A stretch of 64,000 nt of DNA from Ovis canadensis (GCF_042477335.2 NC_091260.1:47201001-47265000); one strand, 5' to 3'; shown: positions 11,181 to 23,236, counted from the stretch's first letter. The notes: generated by a model from the sequence alone, not told the origin. Numbers and translations are program-made.

Positions 11181-11459
11181 GCTGCTGCTGCTAAGTCACT
11201 TCAGTCGTGTCCAACTCTGTGAGACCCTGTAGATGGCAGCCCACCAGGTTCCCCCATCCCTGGGATTCTCCAGGCAAGAACACTGGAGTGGGTTGCCATT
11301 TCCTTCTCCAATGCATGAAAGTGAAAAGTGAAAGTGAATTCCCTCAGTCGTGTCTGACTCTTTGAGACCCCCATGGACTGCAGCCCACCAGGCTCCTCTG
11401 CCCATGGGATTTTTCAGGTAAGAGTACTGGAGTGGGTTGCCATTGCCGTCTCCGTAGCA
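11181..11459 (-). mobile_element. Bov-A2 SINE, minus strand
   Basis: Two BovA units in reverse, joined by the typical 'atgaaagtgaaaagtgaaagtgaa' linker region. The 3' (CTG)n-like tail lies at the left edge. Flanked by agtagct on both sides (11174-11180 and 11460-11466), a 7-bp target-site duplication. Confidence 0.92.
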
Positions 11460-11528
11460 AGTAGCTATCCATGTGCAATAATATGGTGATAACTTTGAAC
11501 ACCAAGGCATCCTTTGTTTTTTCCTGGA

Positions 11529-11539
11529 GTAGCGGATAT

Positions 11540-11570
<31 letters not shown>

Positions 11571-11587
11571 GTAGCGGATATATTTAA
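11529..11587. repeat. (TTTA)n microsatellite with flanking duplication
   Basis: About seven TTTA units. The 17-base flank gtagcggatatatttaa-type sequence is present on both sides (about 11530-11546 and 11571-11587), so the tract sits inside a short direct duplication. Confidence 0.75.
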
Positions 11588-12003
11588 TTCAGTCATTTCA
11601 ACACTATTCTTAATTCATAGTTGTGGGTCTGTGGTTATGTGTAAGGATCCTTGAATGTGTGTGTCAAAGGGCCTAATAGTAGAAATTGCCTTTTTTTGTG
11701 GTCTCACAAATTATGGTTTTATTATATGTTATATTCCCCTTGAATTTTCAGGTGTATGTTTTTCTGTGCTGTATAATAAGCCAGTTAAGATCAAATTCAT
11801 CTGTGTATCTTCAGTGTACATCACTGTGCTCTAGGATGGGGAACACAAGTAAATACATGGTGACTGCTGAATATATGATGCCATTTAAGATATGATTTCT
11901 CAAAAGACTCAAGGAAAATTTTGTTTTTTCTCAGAAAACTCAGGGAAGATTCAGTGGACCCTGAATTCCTCTATTGAGTGCTGAAGTGAAGAAAGTTTTA
12001 AAA
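11588..12003. other. Unassigned sequence
   Basis: No recognised repeat. A 69-codon plus-strand frame at 11686-11895 has no family resemblance. Confidence 0.45.
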
Positions 12004-12964
12004 ATGATCATATGACAGCTCTATTTTTAGTTTTTAAAGGAAACTTCATACTGTTCTCCAAAGTGGCTATACCAATTTACATTCCCATCAACAGTGTAGC
12101 ATTCCCTTCTTTTCACATGTCTCTAGCATTTATTGTTTGCAAATTTTTTGATGATGGCCATTCCAACTGGTATAAGGTGATCTCTTTGTAATTTTGATTT
12201 GCATTTCTTTGATAATTAGCTATGTTGAGCATCTTTGCCTGTACTTCTTGGCCATCTGTATGTCTTCTTTGGAGAAGTGTCCCTGTAGGTCCTCTGCCCA
12301 TTTTTTTATTGAGATGTTTGTCTTTTTGATATTGAGCTGCATGAGCTGTTTATAAATTTTGGAGACTAATCCCTGTCTGTAGCATCATTTTCAAATATTT
12401 TCTCCCATTCTGTGAGTTGTCTTTTCATTTGTTTATGGTTTCCTTTGCAGTGCAAAAGATTTTGAATTTAATTATGTCCCATTTGTTGTTTTTGTTGGTC
12501 TCATTTGTTTTTATTTTTAATTTCCATTACTCTAGGCTGTGAATCAAAAAAAAAAAATCTTGCAGTGATTTATTTGAGAGTGCTCTAAGTTTCCTTTAAG
12601 AACTTTATAGTATCCGACCTTATATTTAGGGGTTTAATTCATTTTGAGTTTATTTTTGTGTATGGTGTTAAAGAAGGTTCCAATTTCATTTTTTTTTTCA
12701 AACCTGTACCTGTCCGGTTTTCCCGGCATTTTTTATTGAAGAGGCTGTCTTTTCTGCATTTTAGAGTCATGCCTCCTTTGTCATAGATTAATTGGCCATA
12801 GGTGCATGGGTTTATTTCTGGACTTCCTATCCTGTTCCATTGATCTATACTTCTGTTTTTGTGTCAGTACTGTAATGTTTTGATGACTGTGGCTTTATAG
12901 TACAGTCTGAAGTCAGAGAGCCTGATTCCTCCAGCTCTATTTTTCTTTCTCAAGATTGCTTTGA
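12004..12964 (-). mobile_element. L1 (artiodactyl) ORF2/3' region, inverted 5' part of one insertion
   Basis: Reverse-strand L1: 'tatttttagtttttaaagg', 'ccaatttacattcccatcaac', 'gtcctctgcccattttttta', 'gcctgattcctccagctc' occur in consensus order. Its orientation is opposite to the L1 3' end that follows at 12965. The pair therefore looks like one twin-primed insertion. No intact frame remains. Confidence 0.85.
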
Positions 12965-13440
12965 CATGTACATACTGCTAGATTTAAAATAAAATGCCTT
13001 TCAAAAAAATATAGGTAACAAGGATATATTGTACAACACAGGGAAATACAACCATTATATTATAATAACTTTAACTGAAGTACAACCTATATAAAATATT
13101 GAAGCACTATGTTGTACACCAGAAACTGCTGCTAAGTTGCGTCAGTCGTGTCTGACTCTGTGCGACCCCATAGACGGCAGCCCAGCAGGCTCCCCTGTCC
13201 CTAGGATTCTCCAGGCAAGAACACTGGAGTGGGTTGTCATTTCCTTCTCCAATGCATGAAAGTGAAAAGTGAAAGTGAAGTCGCTCAGTCATGTCCAACT
13301 CTTCGCGACCCCATGGACTGCAGCCCACCAGGCTCCTTCATCCATAGGATTCTCCAGGCAAGAGTACTGGGGTGGGTTGCCATTGCCTTCTCCAGCTATA
13401 TTATAAATCAAATATATTTTTTTAAAAAATTAATAAAAAG
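12965..13440 (+). mobile_element. L1 3' end with A-rich tail, interrupted by a Bov-A2
   Basis: Plus-strand L1 3' UTR: 'ggtaacaaggatatattgtacaacacagg' in pieces, then 'gcactatgttgtacaccagaaact', then (after the SINE at 13128-13393) 'attataaatcaaatatattttttt' and an A-rich end near 13440. gaagaaagttt occurs at 11988-11998 and 13452-13462 and may be the target duplication of the whole inverted L1, although about 11 bases separate the right copy from the A-tail. Confidence 0.7.
13128..13393 (-). mobile_element. Bov-A2 SINE, minus strand, inside the L1 3' end
   Basis: Two BovA units in reverse with the 'gaaagtgaaaagtgaaagtg' linker between them. It splits the L1 3' UTR, so it is younger than that L1. 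Confidence 0.92.
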
Positions 13441-13659
13441 CCCTATACCAGGAAGAAAGTTTGGAAAAAAATTAAACAGAAAAAATAAGAAAAAAAAAGA
13501 TTAGAGCTATAGCCTCACCAAGTGCAAATTTATTACATGAGTAGAGAAAAATAGATCACATGTTCTGTTTACTGTTATCTGATATAGAAAACCTTAACCT
13601 TAGGAATTATAGTGTACAATCTTAGCGAATTCTTCTGTAACTAAAAATATGTTTTATCC
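13441..13659. other. AT-rich unassigned sequence
   Basis: A-rich from the L1 tail onward. Nothing else recognised. Confidence 0.4.
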
Positions 13660-15060
13660 TATGGATTTTTAGATAATTTGCTCATTGATCATTTTTAAAC
13701 TGATTCTGTTGAGTTTTACAGGTGAAGAATTACACTATATGCAAATGATAATGATGATTCTATCTCTGCTTCTTTTAAATGTATAATTTATTTTATCTTA
13801 TTAGCTTTGGTGAGACTTTTAAAACAGTGATAAGTAATTGTGCCTTCAGGCACACTTGGCAATGGCAGTTCTTTTTTGTTTTGACAGTAGGTATGATATT
13901 GACCATTGGTTGTTGAATCAAGAACATTTTTTCTACTTTATTAATATATTTTAAAATGATCAAGAGTAAATATTTAATTATTTCCACATGCTAGTTCAGC
14001 ATCTATTTAAATGGTTACTTTTACTCCCTTGGTTTATTGATGTGACCAATTATTATTATTAAAGAACCATTCTATTGGTTCTTGGAATATTTCTTAACTG
14101 GCCATGACCATGGTGTGTAGGTTTTATTTTAATGTTTACATTACATTGAAAGTTTGAATTTGCTTCTACTTTATTTATAAATCTTACAGTAATCTTTATA
14201 AGTTAGATGCATTTGTAGTTTCTTTTATTTGTTTCATCAGATTTCTCTATAAAGATTGTGCTATTTTAGATTGTAAGATTAATTATGATGTACTTAATTT
14301 TTTTCTATACTTTTTAACAATTTAACAGCAAAGGGATTATTGGTCACTTGAAAGAATAGAAACATTTTCCTATTGACTGTGAAAGCCATTCATTATTTTT
14401 TGAAGTAATTTTTTTGACAGCTTTCCCAATTTATTCCGTGCTTATCAGTCTTTAATTTTTTTCCAAATACAAACAATTTCTTTCATTTTTTGTATCTTGA
14501 CCTTTTTTCTAATTTCATAAAATGTATGTGTTTTTTTTTCATCTCATGATCTGTTTTTAAACTGTATTTGTCCTAATTGGTTTATTTTATTGTTCTTTTA
14601 AAATAGCTAGCTTTTGAATTTATTTATGAGTTCTATTTGGCCTCTATTTTACTATTTATTAGTTTATTGATTTGTAGTTTATTAATTATTTCATCTGGTT
14701 TTCTTGAAGTTCTGTTTTACTCTTTCTACCTTGAGTTAAGTACTTTGCCCATTTATTTTATTTTGTAGAAATTAATAAAGTAATTTAAATTTCCTTGACT
14801 ATACAGCAGTGGTTTTCAAGCTTTTATAGGTAGTGCTCTTATTTTTGTTGTTTTCCAAGTGGCCTGTAGTTGTAATTTTGGTTTTTTGTTCTATGCAAGG
14901 GTTATTTTAAAGTAATTTTCCTCTTCTAATTTCCAAATTGTACTTTAATAAAAAAGTTATTATAATATGCTTTGTGGTGAGATAATGTTAATCATGTAAT
15001 TTCTGTTTTTTGAATGGAATAGTTTATTGTTTTTATTTTTCTTTTTTGTAGCTGAGTAAT
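13660..15060 (-). mobile_element. Probable old L1 (L1M-type), minus strand
   Basis: A 1.4-kb strongly T-biased stretch with phrases in the style of reverse-strand L1 ORF2, such as 'gaccattggttgttgaatcaag' in part, 'ttcatcagatttctctata', 'gcttttgaatttatttatgag' and 'ttctgttttactctttctaccttgag'. Too diverged for secure naming, and no frame is preserved. Confidence 0.45.
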
Positions 15061-16032
15061 GAGGAGGATAAAAGGGCATAGTTACTCCTTTTTTCACGGA
15101 GTAGAATAGAGAAAGTAGAAAGAAACCTCTGCTTTGTCAGTTGTGACTCTGGATCTTTGAGTCTGGGAACAAATCAGAGAGAAGTAACAAAGGCCTTCCT
15201 ACCTTCTTGATTTTGGTGATTTCTGTTTCATGAAGTCAAGTTGGAATGTGCTGTGAGTAGAGTCCTGTGTAGGTTTATCTAAATTTAATTTCCTTTATTT
15301 TGTGATCATCTATTACTCTAAGTTATTGGGTTGGCTATTTCCCTTTTAAAATCATTTTTATTATTTTTTAAAAAATTGTTTGAATTTTGGAATGATGTTT
15401 GTCCAGTATATTTGAAATTACTGTCTAGAGCCCATATGAACCCAGACTTCTGTTTCTAACAACTTTGGGCATCTCAGAGTTATTGTTAATCTTCTATTTT
15501 ATTAATCTGGAAACATACAGAAAAGCAATAATAAATAGATTAATATCACCCATAATGCAAATATCCCCAGAAGTCCAACGTATTAATATTTTGGTGAATA
15601 GTTTTCTGTTTTTTTCTTTAATTTTTAATACAGTTGAACACACATGAAGCTTTCTACCTCTTTAAATCCTTGAAGGAAATTCACTTGTAGGGAAAATACA
15701 GTCTAGGAAGGGTGGATCTAAATATTCACCCACTTTCCACAGGAAGACAAAACTTTCTTCTCGCCTGATATCCATAGCAAATCCTGAGTCACCAAGGAGA
15801 GCAGTGAATGCAGAGGGGGGAAGGCTCAGGAACAGTGAACATGCAGGCAAACCAGCCAAATGAAAACTGAGTAATAAGACTAAGGATAGCTGGTATCTGT
15901 ACAAATAGTATTGTATAGGAAGTAAAGCCAGGGATTATGCATGTTATGTCTTTACTGTTGACTACAGAGGAAAGATTAATAAAATGCTTGATATTCAAGA
16001 AATTCTAGTCTACCTCGACAATTCATGTTGTG
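15061..16032. other. Unassigned sequence
   Basis: No secure repeat. The part near 15500-15620 ('cacccataatgcaaatatcccc', 'tattaatattttggtgaata') resembles an old mammal-wide repeat but is not assigned. No gene signal. Confidence 0.4.
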
Positions 16033-16179
16033 GAATTTCCCAGGCAAGAATACTGGAGTGGGTTGCCATTTCCTTCTCCAGGGGATCTTCGTGACCCAAG
16101 GATGGAACCCACGGGATCAAACCCTCAACTGCATCTCCTGCAGGGGGTTTCTTTGCCTGCTGAGACACTGGGGAAGCCC
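16033..16179 (-). mobile_element. Bov-tA SINE fragment, minus strand
   Basis: Reverse copy from the tRNA-like head near 16179 ('ggcttccccagtgtctcagc') to 'cttgcctgggaaattcc' at the left. The BovA 3' part beyond it is missing. Confidence 0.82.
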
Positions 16180-17135
16180 CTTGAAATAAATGAATTTTGA
16201 GCAATTTGAAGAAAGAATAAAGTAACTTGTTGAAAGAATAATCTGAATATATTTTGCATGGTTGAAAATCTTGGAGAAATGTAGTGGTAAGAGGAGAAAT
16301 GGACAGTCAAGCGTAGTTATCTGTTCTTACAGATGCAAAAGGAATATCAGTGTGGAGATGGTAAGCAGAAAACAAACTTTTTCTGAACTAATTCTAAGAC
16401 AAGTATTAATATTTATGAAATGGGACTCCTGTTTTTGTAGGGGAGAAGCAATGTAATGCAATTTAGAAAAGATCAAAGTGTTGTAACTCTTAAAATTTTT
16501 TCATATGAAAATGGATAGAAAGATAAAGATTAATGCTGAGTAGAAAGAGTGCTTGTTAGGGACAATTAGCTACATTATTGCCCAGAGTTTACAATATTAC
16601 ACAACACTAATTTTGCATCAGTGCCCTGGCTAAATGCCAGGAGAACACCCAAGAGAAAATCTACTCAATTTACTATGGAGCCAGTAAGCAGTTGGTTTCT
16701 GAAGAAACACATTTTGAAGATATTTTATATTCATAGACATTAGAGTTTCCTCTGTGGGCAGCAGAACACTTTAAACAGTAATGTGAAACCACTTGCATCT
16801 ACTAATTGCTAACTTACTCAGTTGTCTTTTTTTTTTTTTTGACCTGTACAGTTGCAGGAAGTAAAGAGAAGCCAGTACTGTGTGCATAATTGCAGACCTT
16901 TGAAGCTCAAGCTCAAGTCTTTGCGGTGCCCCTGATTTACTCGTTGACCTTGGTCAAATTACTCCTTCTCTCTCTCAGTATCAATTTCCATAGAAAGAAA
17001 CCAAGAGATAGGAATTCTTAGCTCTTTATATTCCATTTTGAATGGAAGTTCTAGAATTCTGAGCGTCAAATTCCTATCAGTGCTAAGTGTTAAGTAATAA
17101 TAACTTCAACCAAATCCAATCACACACACACACAT
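16180..17135. other. Unassigned sequence with (T)n and (CA)n
   Basis: A run of about 15 T lies near 16828-16842 and a short CA tract at 17121-17134. No recognised transposon or gene. Confidence 0.45.
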
Positions 17136-17358
17136 GCTTCCCAGGTGGCTCTGGGGGTAAAGGATGCAACTGCCAATGCAGAACACAAGTGATGTGTGTT
17201 CAATCCCTGGGCTGGGAAGATCCCCTGGAGTAGGAAATGGCAACCCAATCCAGTATTTTGCCTGGGAAATCCCATGTACAGAGGAGCCTGATGGGGTATC
17301 CATGGGGTCACAAAAGACTTTAACATGACTTAGTGACTGAACTTCAACAACAACAAAT
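17136..17358 (+). mobile_element. Bov-tA SINE, plus strand
   Basis: Complete order: tRNA-like head 'gcttcccaggtggctc', box B-like 'gttcaatcc', BovA part 'ggaaatggcaacccaatcc', and a CAACAACAA tail. The tail type is that of an older Bov-tA subfamily. Confidence 0.88.
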
Positions 17359-18222
17359 GTCGTGGTGGGCATTGCTAACAAGCTATGGGAGAAATATCAA
17401 TAACCTCGGATATACAGATAACACCACCCTTATGGGAGAAACAAAGAACTAAAGAGCCTCTTGATGAATGTGAGAGAGGAGAGTGAAAAAGTTGGCTTAA
17501 AACTCAACATTCAGAAAACTAAGATCATGGCATCTGGTTCCATCACTTCATGGCAAATAGATGGGGAAACAGTGGAAACAGTGGCTGACTTTATTTTAGG
17601 GGGCTCCAAAATCAATGCAGATGGTGACTGCAGCCATGAAATTAAAAGATGCTTGCTCCTTGGAAGAAAAGCTATGACAAACATAGACACATATTAAAAA
17701 GCAGAGACATTACTTTGCTGACAAAGGTCCACCTAGTCAAAGCTATGGTTTTTCCAGTAGTCATGTATAGGTGTGAGAGCTGGACCATAGAGAAGGATGA
17801 GCACTGAAGAATTGATGCTTTTGAACTGTGGTGTTGGAGAAGACTCTTGAGAGTCCCTTGGACTGCAAGTAGATCAAACCAGTCAGTCCTAAAGGAAATC
17901 AGTCCTGAATGTTCATTGGAAAGACTGATGCTGAAGCTGAAGCTCCAATACTTTGGCCATCTGATGTGAAGAGCCGACTCATTAGAAAAGATCCTGATGC
18001 TGGTAGAAATTGAAGGCAGGAGGAGAAGGGGATGACAGGGGATGAGATGGTTGGATGTCATCACCAACTCAATAAACATGAGTTTGCACAAGCTCTGGGA
18101 GGTGGTGAAGGACAGGGAAGCCTGGTGTGCTGCAGTCCATGGGATCACAAAGAATGGGACATGACTGAGCAACTGAACAACAAGCTCCCAAATGATGCTG
18201 ATGCTCTGGTCCTTGAAGCACA
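17359..18222 (+). mobile_element. MER5A-type MITE split by a BovB
   Basis: The left piece (17359-17384, 'gggcattgctaacaagct') and the right piece (18187-18222, 'cccaaatgatgctgatgctc') join into the 3' half of MER5A, whose consensus has a 'tttctaacaagttcccaggtgatgc' stretch. The intervening 0.8 kb is BovB. Confidence 0.65.
17385..18178 (+). mobile_element. BovB LINE fragment with broken RT domain
   Basis: Runs from just before the RT catalytic site to the BovB 3' end ('gagcaactgaacaac'). The catalytic YADD motif is changed to YTDN (about 17407-17420) and several stops follow. Flanked by an 8-bp duplication aacaagct (17377-17384 and 18179-18186). Inactive. Confidence 0.9.
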
Positions 18223-18390
18223 TTTCTGTGCCTCAGTTTCCTCTTGGATAAAATAAAGATAATGATAGTAGTTATCTACCTCATATAGTTGCTGTAGGGA
18301 TTAAGTGAATTTATACTACCAATGTACTTTAATAGTGCCTGGTATATAGTAACACTTATTCACTGTTGGCTATTAACATTATCAACCTTT
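18223..18390 (+). repeat. MIR SINE, plus strand
   Basis: MIR order is clear: 'gtgcctcagtttcctcttgg', 'ataatgatagtagttatc', 'gttgctgtagggattaagtg', 'agtgcctggtatatagtaa'. Confidence 0.75.
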
Positions 18391-18535
18391 AAATCAGCCC
18401 CACAAGACAGATCCTATTGTTCATTTCTCCTAAGGAGAAAACTGAAGGTAGAGAAGTTAAGTGACTTATTCAAGGCTATGTTAGTAGTCATAGAGCACAG
18501 GGCTTTAAGTGGCAGTTATTCCAGATTTATGAAGG
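18391..18535 (-). repeat. MIR SINE, minus strand
   Basis: Reverse MIR: 'aaggagaaaactgaaggtag', 'gttaagtgacttattcaagg', 'gtggcagttattcc'. Opposite in orientation to the MIR immediately to its left. Confidence 0.6.
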
Positions 18536-19268
18536 AAGCAACTGCATAGACTTTTTAATTAATTTTTTTCATAAGTAACTGTAAGAACCTAACTTTTCAG
18601 CCATTAAGTGCCACTGTAGCAAAAAGGTCACCACAACTTTACTTAATAGCTTTGTTCAACATCTATTTAGTCTCAGCAATTTCTTCCTGAAGATTGAAAA
18701 ACAGGCCTCGTGTGACACTTTCAGTCATTACCTTCAGTAGACACAGATGGTCTAAAGTTTCCATCTTCTCTTATTGAAAGTTTCTACTCCTCTCTAAATA
18801 CTTGCTTCTGCACTTTTTTCAGCATATTTTTTTGATCTTTTCATGTACCTTAGCTTTGTTATACTGGAGATAGAAAAACAGAAATGACTCGGTTCATTAC
18901 CTAGGAGAGAGGGTTTTAAAAATAATACCACAGACTTCCTGTTAAGAGTTCATGTGTTATGAAGTGATTTTCCAGGGGTAGTACCCCTGTGACTCTGGGA
19001 TACCTCTGTGGGAGGCCAAGTCTAGAGGAATTGTCTCGTGACTAACTTGTCAGTGTGAGAAATAGGTTTACAACCTGGGCTTTAGACAAAGTGTTTTGAA
19101 ACATACAGTCTGGTTACCTACCATCTGGTAAGTCCTTTCTGAATTTAAAAGAGCTTAAAAAGAGTGTGGATGATGGTCAGCAAACTAAGATGCTAAGGGT
19201 TACATAAATCAACCCTGGCTCAATATTTCTGTTCCTTTATGTAAAAAGCAATGACTCAAGGCATTTTT
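18536..19268. other. Unassigned sequence
   Basis: No recognised repeat, gene or regulatory motif. Confidence 0.45.
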
Positions 19269-19378
19269 CAACCCACTCCAGTATTCTTGCCTGGCAAATC
19301 ACATGGACAGAGGAGGCTGGTAGCTACAATCCTGGGGTCCCAGAGTTGGTCACAACTTAGCATCTGAACAACAACAAC
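19269..19378 (+). mobile_element. BovA unit (Bov-tA 3' part)
   Basis: Starts at 'caacccactccagtattctt', passes 'catggacagaggaggctgg' and ends in a CAACAACAACAA tail. The tRNA-like head is absent, so it is a 5'-truncated copy. Confidence 0.85.
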
Positions 19379-20049
19379 AAAGCCATTTTTAGAGGCATTC
19401 ATGTTTTTTGTATATATGAAGAAAAGTGAGTGAATGTTTTTCATTCCTAAAAATACTGTTTACATTTTTAATTGAATTTGGGTTGAAAAGCAGATTGAAA
19501 ATATCTCATTAAAACATGGAGTTGAGGAAAATACCTAATTATTCCACCCTCAGAGGTTGCTCCCAGAGATAATTTGATAGGACTCATTTTCTTTCTGCTC
19601 TGGTACATCAAAGCTATTGCTCCTTTCATCTAGAAAGTTAGTTTAATTAGTTTTGTTCTCCAAGTTTTCACCTGAGCAGTCTCTGCCAATCAATAGATTA
19701 TAGAAGTTTTGGGATTTATTATGTTTTGGAGGCAAGGATGTGAAAATGCAGCATGCCAGAACTTATTGAAACTAGTTAACATAAGGAAAATTAGATTTCC
19801 CCAAATAGTTACTGGGCAGACCTTACCAGTAATTTAAGTGGAAGTGATCAAATTTGAGAAGTGAGGACTTGCTGTAAATCTCAGCATCTTTATTACAGGT
19901 TTCATTTCCTCATATGTTCCTCATGAGTTCTTAAAAATTAATGTTAAAAATGCATGCTGTCAGTTGTATCTTTGGACTGTAAAAGTAGTTTTTCTACTTC
20001 TGGTACAGTACAGTTCCTCACACGCTCTCAGTTATGCATCCATCCATTC
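19379..20049. other. Unassigned sequence
   Basis: No recognised repeat or gene. Confidence 0.45.
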
Positions 20050-22356
20050 ATTCTCATGGATGTGTTGAGATGGTAATGTGAACCAGCCTTTCTGATGAAC
20101 TGAATGTGGAGAGTCTGAGAAAGGGAAAAATCAAAGAATACTCTTACTGGACAAATAGTGTAGTAATGAAATAGTCTTTCATTTACTAGGAGATTGGAGG
20201 AGGAGATATTTTTAGAAACTATAGAGTAGCAATCATGAGTTAGGGTTCCAGGATACTAAGACGTATGCTGTGAGTGATTGGATATGCGCAAGAGTTTGAT
20301 CAGGGGTTGTGATTTGGGAGTCATCATACAGATCCAGTGTGAAGCTGTTGGGCTAGATTAGGCACTTGGGGAGTAGGTGGAGTCTGAGATGAGAAGATCT
20401 AGACCTGAGGGTTGGTCACCCCACAACATTGTGGTTAAACAAGAGAAAAGTTCATGGAATTTTCCAGGCCAGAATACTGGAGTGGGTAGCCTTTCTCTTT
20501 TCCAGGGGAGCTTCCCAACCCAGGAGTTTAACCTAGGTCTCCTGCATTGCAGGCAGATTCTTTACCAGCTGAGCCACTGGGAAGCCCAAGAATTCTGGCT
20601 GCTGCTGCTGCTCAGTTGCTTCAGTCATGTTCAACTCTGTGTGACCCCATAGATGGCAGCCCACCAGGCTCCCCCATCCCTGGGATTCTCCAGGCAAGAA
20701 CACTGAGTGGGTTGCCATTTCCTTCTCCAATGCAAGTGAAGTTGCTCAGTCATATCCAACTCCTAGTGACCCCATGGACTGCAGCCTACCAGACTTCTCC
20801 ATCCATGGGATTTTCCAGGCAAGAGTACTGGAGTGGGTAGCCTATCTCTTCTCTAGCAGATCTTCCCAACTCAGGAATCAAACCGGGGTCTCCTGCATTG
20901 CGGGTGGATTCTTTACTGACTGAGCTATCATGGAAGCCCTAAACAAGAGAAGGATTCTATAAACTTTGTCAGATAAGTAGTAAGGAAGCAAGCTAGATGA
21001 GGATGTATGCCAGAGTGATTAAAATGATAGAGCTTGGATCTAAATTTGGTAAGATGTGAAGGAGAGGTTTGAGAAGGGTAGGTGGTAGGCTCAATGGATT
21101 TGATGACCCAGTAGGACCAAGGGAGTTTTGGAGTGAATATGAAAGATAAAGCGAACTGGAAAGATAGAAGTTAAATATTAGAGAGTAAAATGCAAGAAAC
21201 TGAGATTATATGATGTTAGTAATGACAAACATCTAGAGTATAAACCCTGAAGTGTGTGCTTAAGGTAAGGTTGCGGGCAAGATCAATTGTAATGAATAGG
21301 TCAACTAACATATCATACTGTTCCAAAGTTTTAAATGGGTCTGTTATTTGAATATTATGATCACCAATAAATCACAGGAAATGTGATGAAAATCCAGGGG
21401 TTCAACTTTTCAAGGAATGAAAGGTTCTGACTGGGAGGATGGTAGGTAATTGATGGGGTTGGACAATAGCTGCTAAATATATTTCCACAGTCATAACTTT
21501 AAAGGGAGATCAAACAACATACTTGTATATTTTCTCTAGCAAATTCAGCTTCTCAGACCGAGATCTGCAGTAGGCAGATTGATGGGTTTTGTCAGAGTTG
21601 GAGCTTTTGCCATATAATTGTGCTAAAATGAAAAGAGAGAAAGAGTGAAAGGTGTTTCCAAGGCAGTCATTCTAATTAAGGACTGTTGGGATTCAAACGG
21701 GACAGTAAGAGAGGGAAAGACTTCTAAGAAGAGTGATTGAGAGGGAAAGTAGGATGATCGTGGGTTGGAAACCTTGGTAAAAGGAAGCAAAGAACTGCTG
21801 GAAAACGTGTACAGAGTGAATGAACTGAACATATAGAACATGGTGTTCAGAGTGGGAAGCTTGAGGCTATATTGTAGGTGACACAGTTAATGGTGATGGC
21901 AAGATTAATTGCTGTCTGGGCCTGGAGGAAACAACCTTTGGACCTGAGGAGGTGAAGGAACTGAGACACGAGAGTGTTGATGCCAGTAATTATTATTATT
22001 AGTGTTACTATTTTTGACGGGAGTAGGGGAAGAAAGGCACTTGTGTAGCAGGTGATAAAATGTAATCAATAAGTGATGAAGAGTGGCCAGGATTTGTAGG
22101 TGACAGTAACAAGTAGGGAGAGTGTTAGGCTTGAACTTTACAAGATCTGAACTTCTGAGCAAAGAGAGAGAAGGAATGGTTTAGAGGGAGCAATGGGAGC
22201 AAGATGGGTACCTACTCCACTTCCAGACTTTGAGGAATGGAGGGATATGAGAAGAATAAGTCCTTCTTTCAAGAGGGCGGTGGAGGAGACTTGTGTCACC
22301 ACAAAACAGCTAGGACAAGGAGGTGTTCAGAGAAGAATTGAATGAGCTGGATGGAG
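20050..22356 (+). repeat. Probable ancient mammal-wide repeat, family not named (broken by SINE; may resume at 27557)
   Basis: Purine-rich sequence with phrases such as 'ttggatatgcgcaagagttt', 'gatttgggagtcatcata' and 'ggatgatggatgatgtagg' (27650 region) in the order of a long old mammalian repeat, apparently the same type as at 3505-4035. The composite SINE at 20448-20939 interrupts it. A search against Dfam would decide. Confidence 0.3.
20448..20939 (-). mobile_element. Composite Bov-tA array, minus strand
   Basis: Read on the minus strand it is tRNA head, two BovA units, a CAGCAG-type linker, then a second tRNA head with one BovA unit. taaacaagagaa flanks the whole array on both sides (20436-20447 and 20940-20951). 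The array thus sits within a single 12-bp target duplication. Confidence 0.85.
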
Positions 22357-22699
22357 CTGAATAGCAAAGTACCACAAACTGGGTGACTTGGGACAACAGA
22401 AATTTATTGTCTCATAGTTTTGAAGGCCAGAAGTCTGAAATCAAGATGTTTGAAAGGGCCATGTTCCTGTTGTAGCCATCAGGGAGAAATCTGTTCCAGG
22501 CCTCTCACTTAGCTTCTGGTAGTTCTTTGCTCAGGCAGCATAAATCCAACATGACATTCTCCCTGAGCGTGTGCCTGTTTCCAAATTTCTCCTTTTTATG
22601 AGGACACTAGTCATGTTGAATTATTAATAGAAAGCCTCCCTACTCCCATATGACTTAATTCTAACTTAACTAATCATATTTGCAGTGATCCTATTTTTT
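22357..22699 (-). mobile_element. MaLR LTR (MLT1-like), right part in reverse; continues at 27452
   Basis: Reverse MaLR LTR: 'agtaccacaaactgggtgac', 'cagaaatttattgtctcata', 'gaggacactagtcatgttg', 'gcagtgatcctattttt'. It stops inside the LTR at 22699 and resumes at 27452. Non-coding solo LTR, broken by two L1 insertions. Confidence 0.8.
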
Positions 22700-23042
22700 G
22701 CATTTTATTTTTAATTTTAATTTTGTTTCTCCTAGTTTTACTGCGAGATAATTGAAATATAGCACTGTATAAGTTTAAGGTGTACAGCATACTATTTTTA
22801 CTTACATTCATCATGAATTGATTATCATAATAAGTCTAGTGAACATCTGGCATCTCATACAGATACAAAATTAAATAAATAAAAGGTTTATCTTTTTCCT
22901 TATGATGAGTACTCAGGATTTACTCTTAACAATATTCACATATATGGGAGAGTTAATTATATTTATGTTGTACATGATATTTCTGGTACTTATTAGTGCT
23001 ATAACTGGAAGTTTGTACCTTTTAACTAATAGTAGTAATGTT

Positions 23043-23236
23043 ACTTGCTCAGTTGTGTCTGATTCTTTGTGACCCCATGGACTGTAGTCTGCCAGGGTCT
23101 TCTGTCCATGGGATTCTCCAGACAAGAATACTGGAGCGGGTTGCCATTCCCTTCTCTAGAGGATCTTCCTGACCAGGGATCGAACCTGGGTCTCCTGTAT
23201 TGCAAGCAGATTCTTTACCATCTGAGCTACAGGGAT
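23043..23236 (-). mobile_element. Bov-tA SINE, minus strand, inside L1
   Basis: Reverse copy with tRNA-like head near 23236 and BovA tail near 23043 ('ttgctcagttgtgtctgatt'). Confidence 0.87.
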
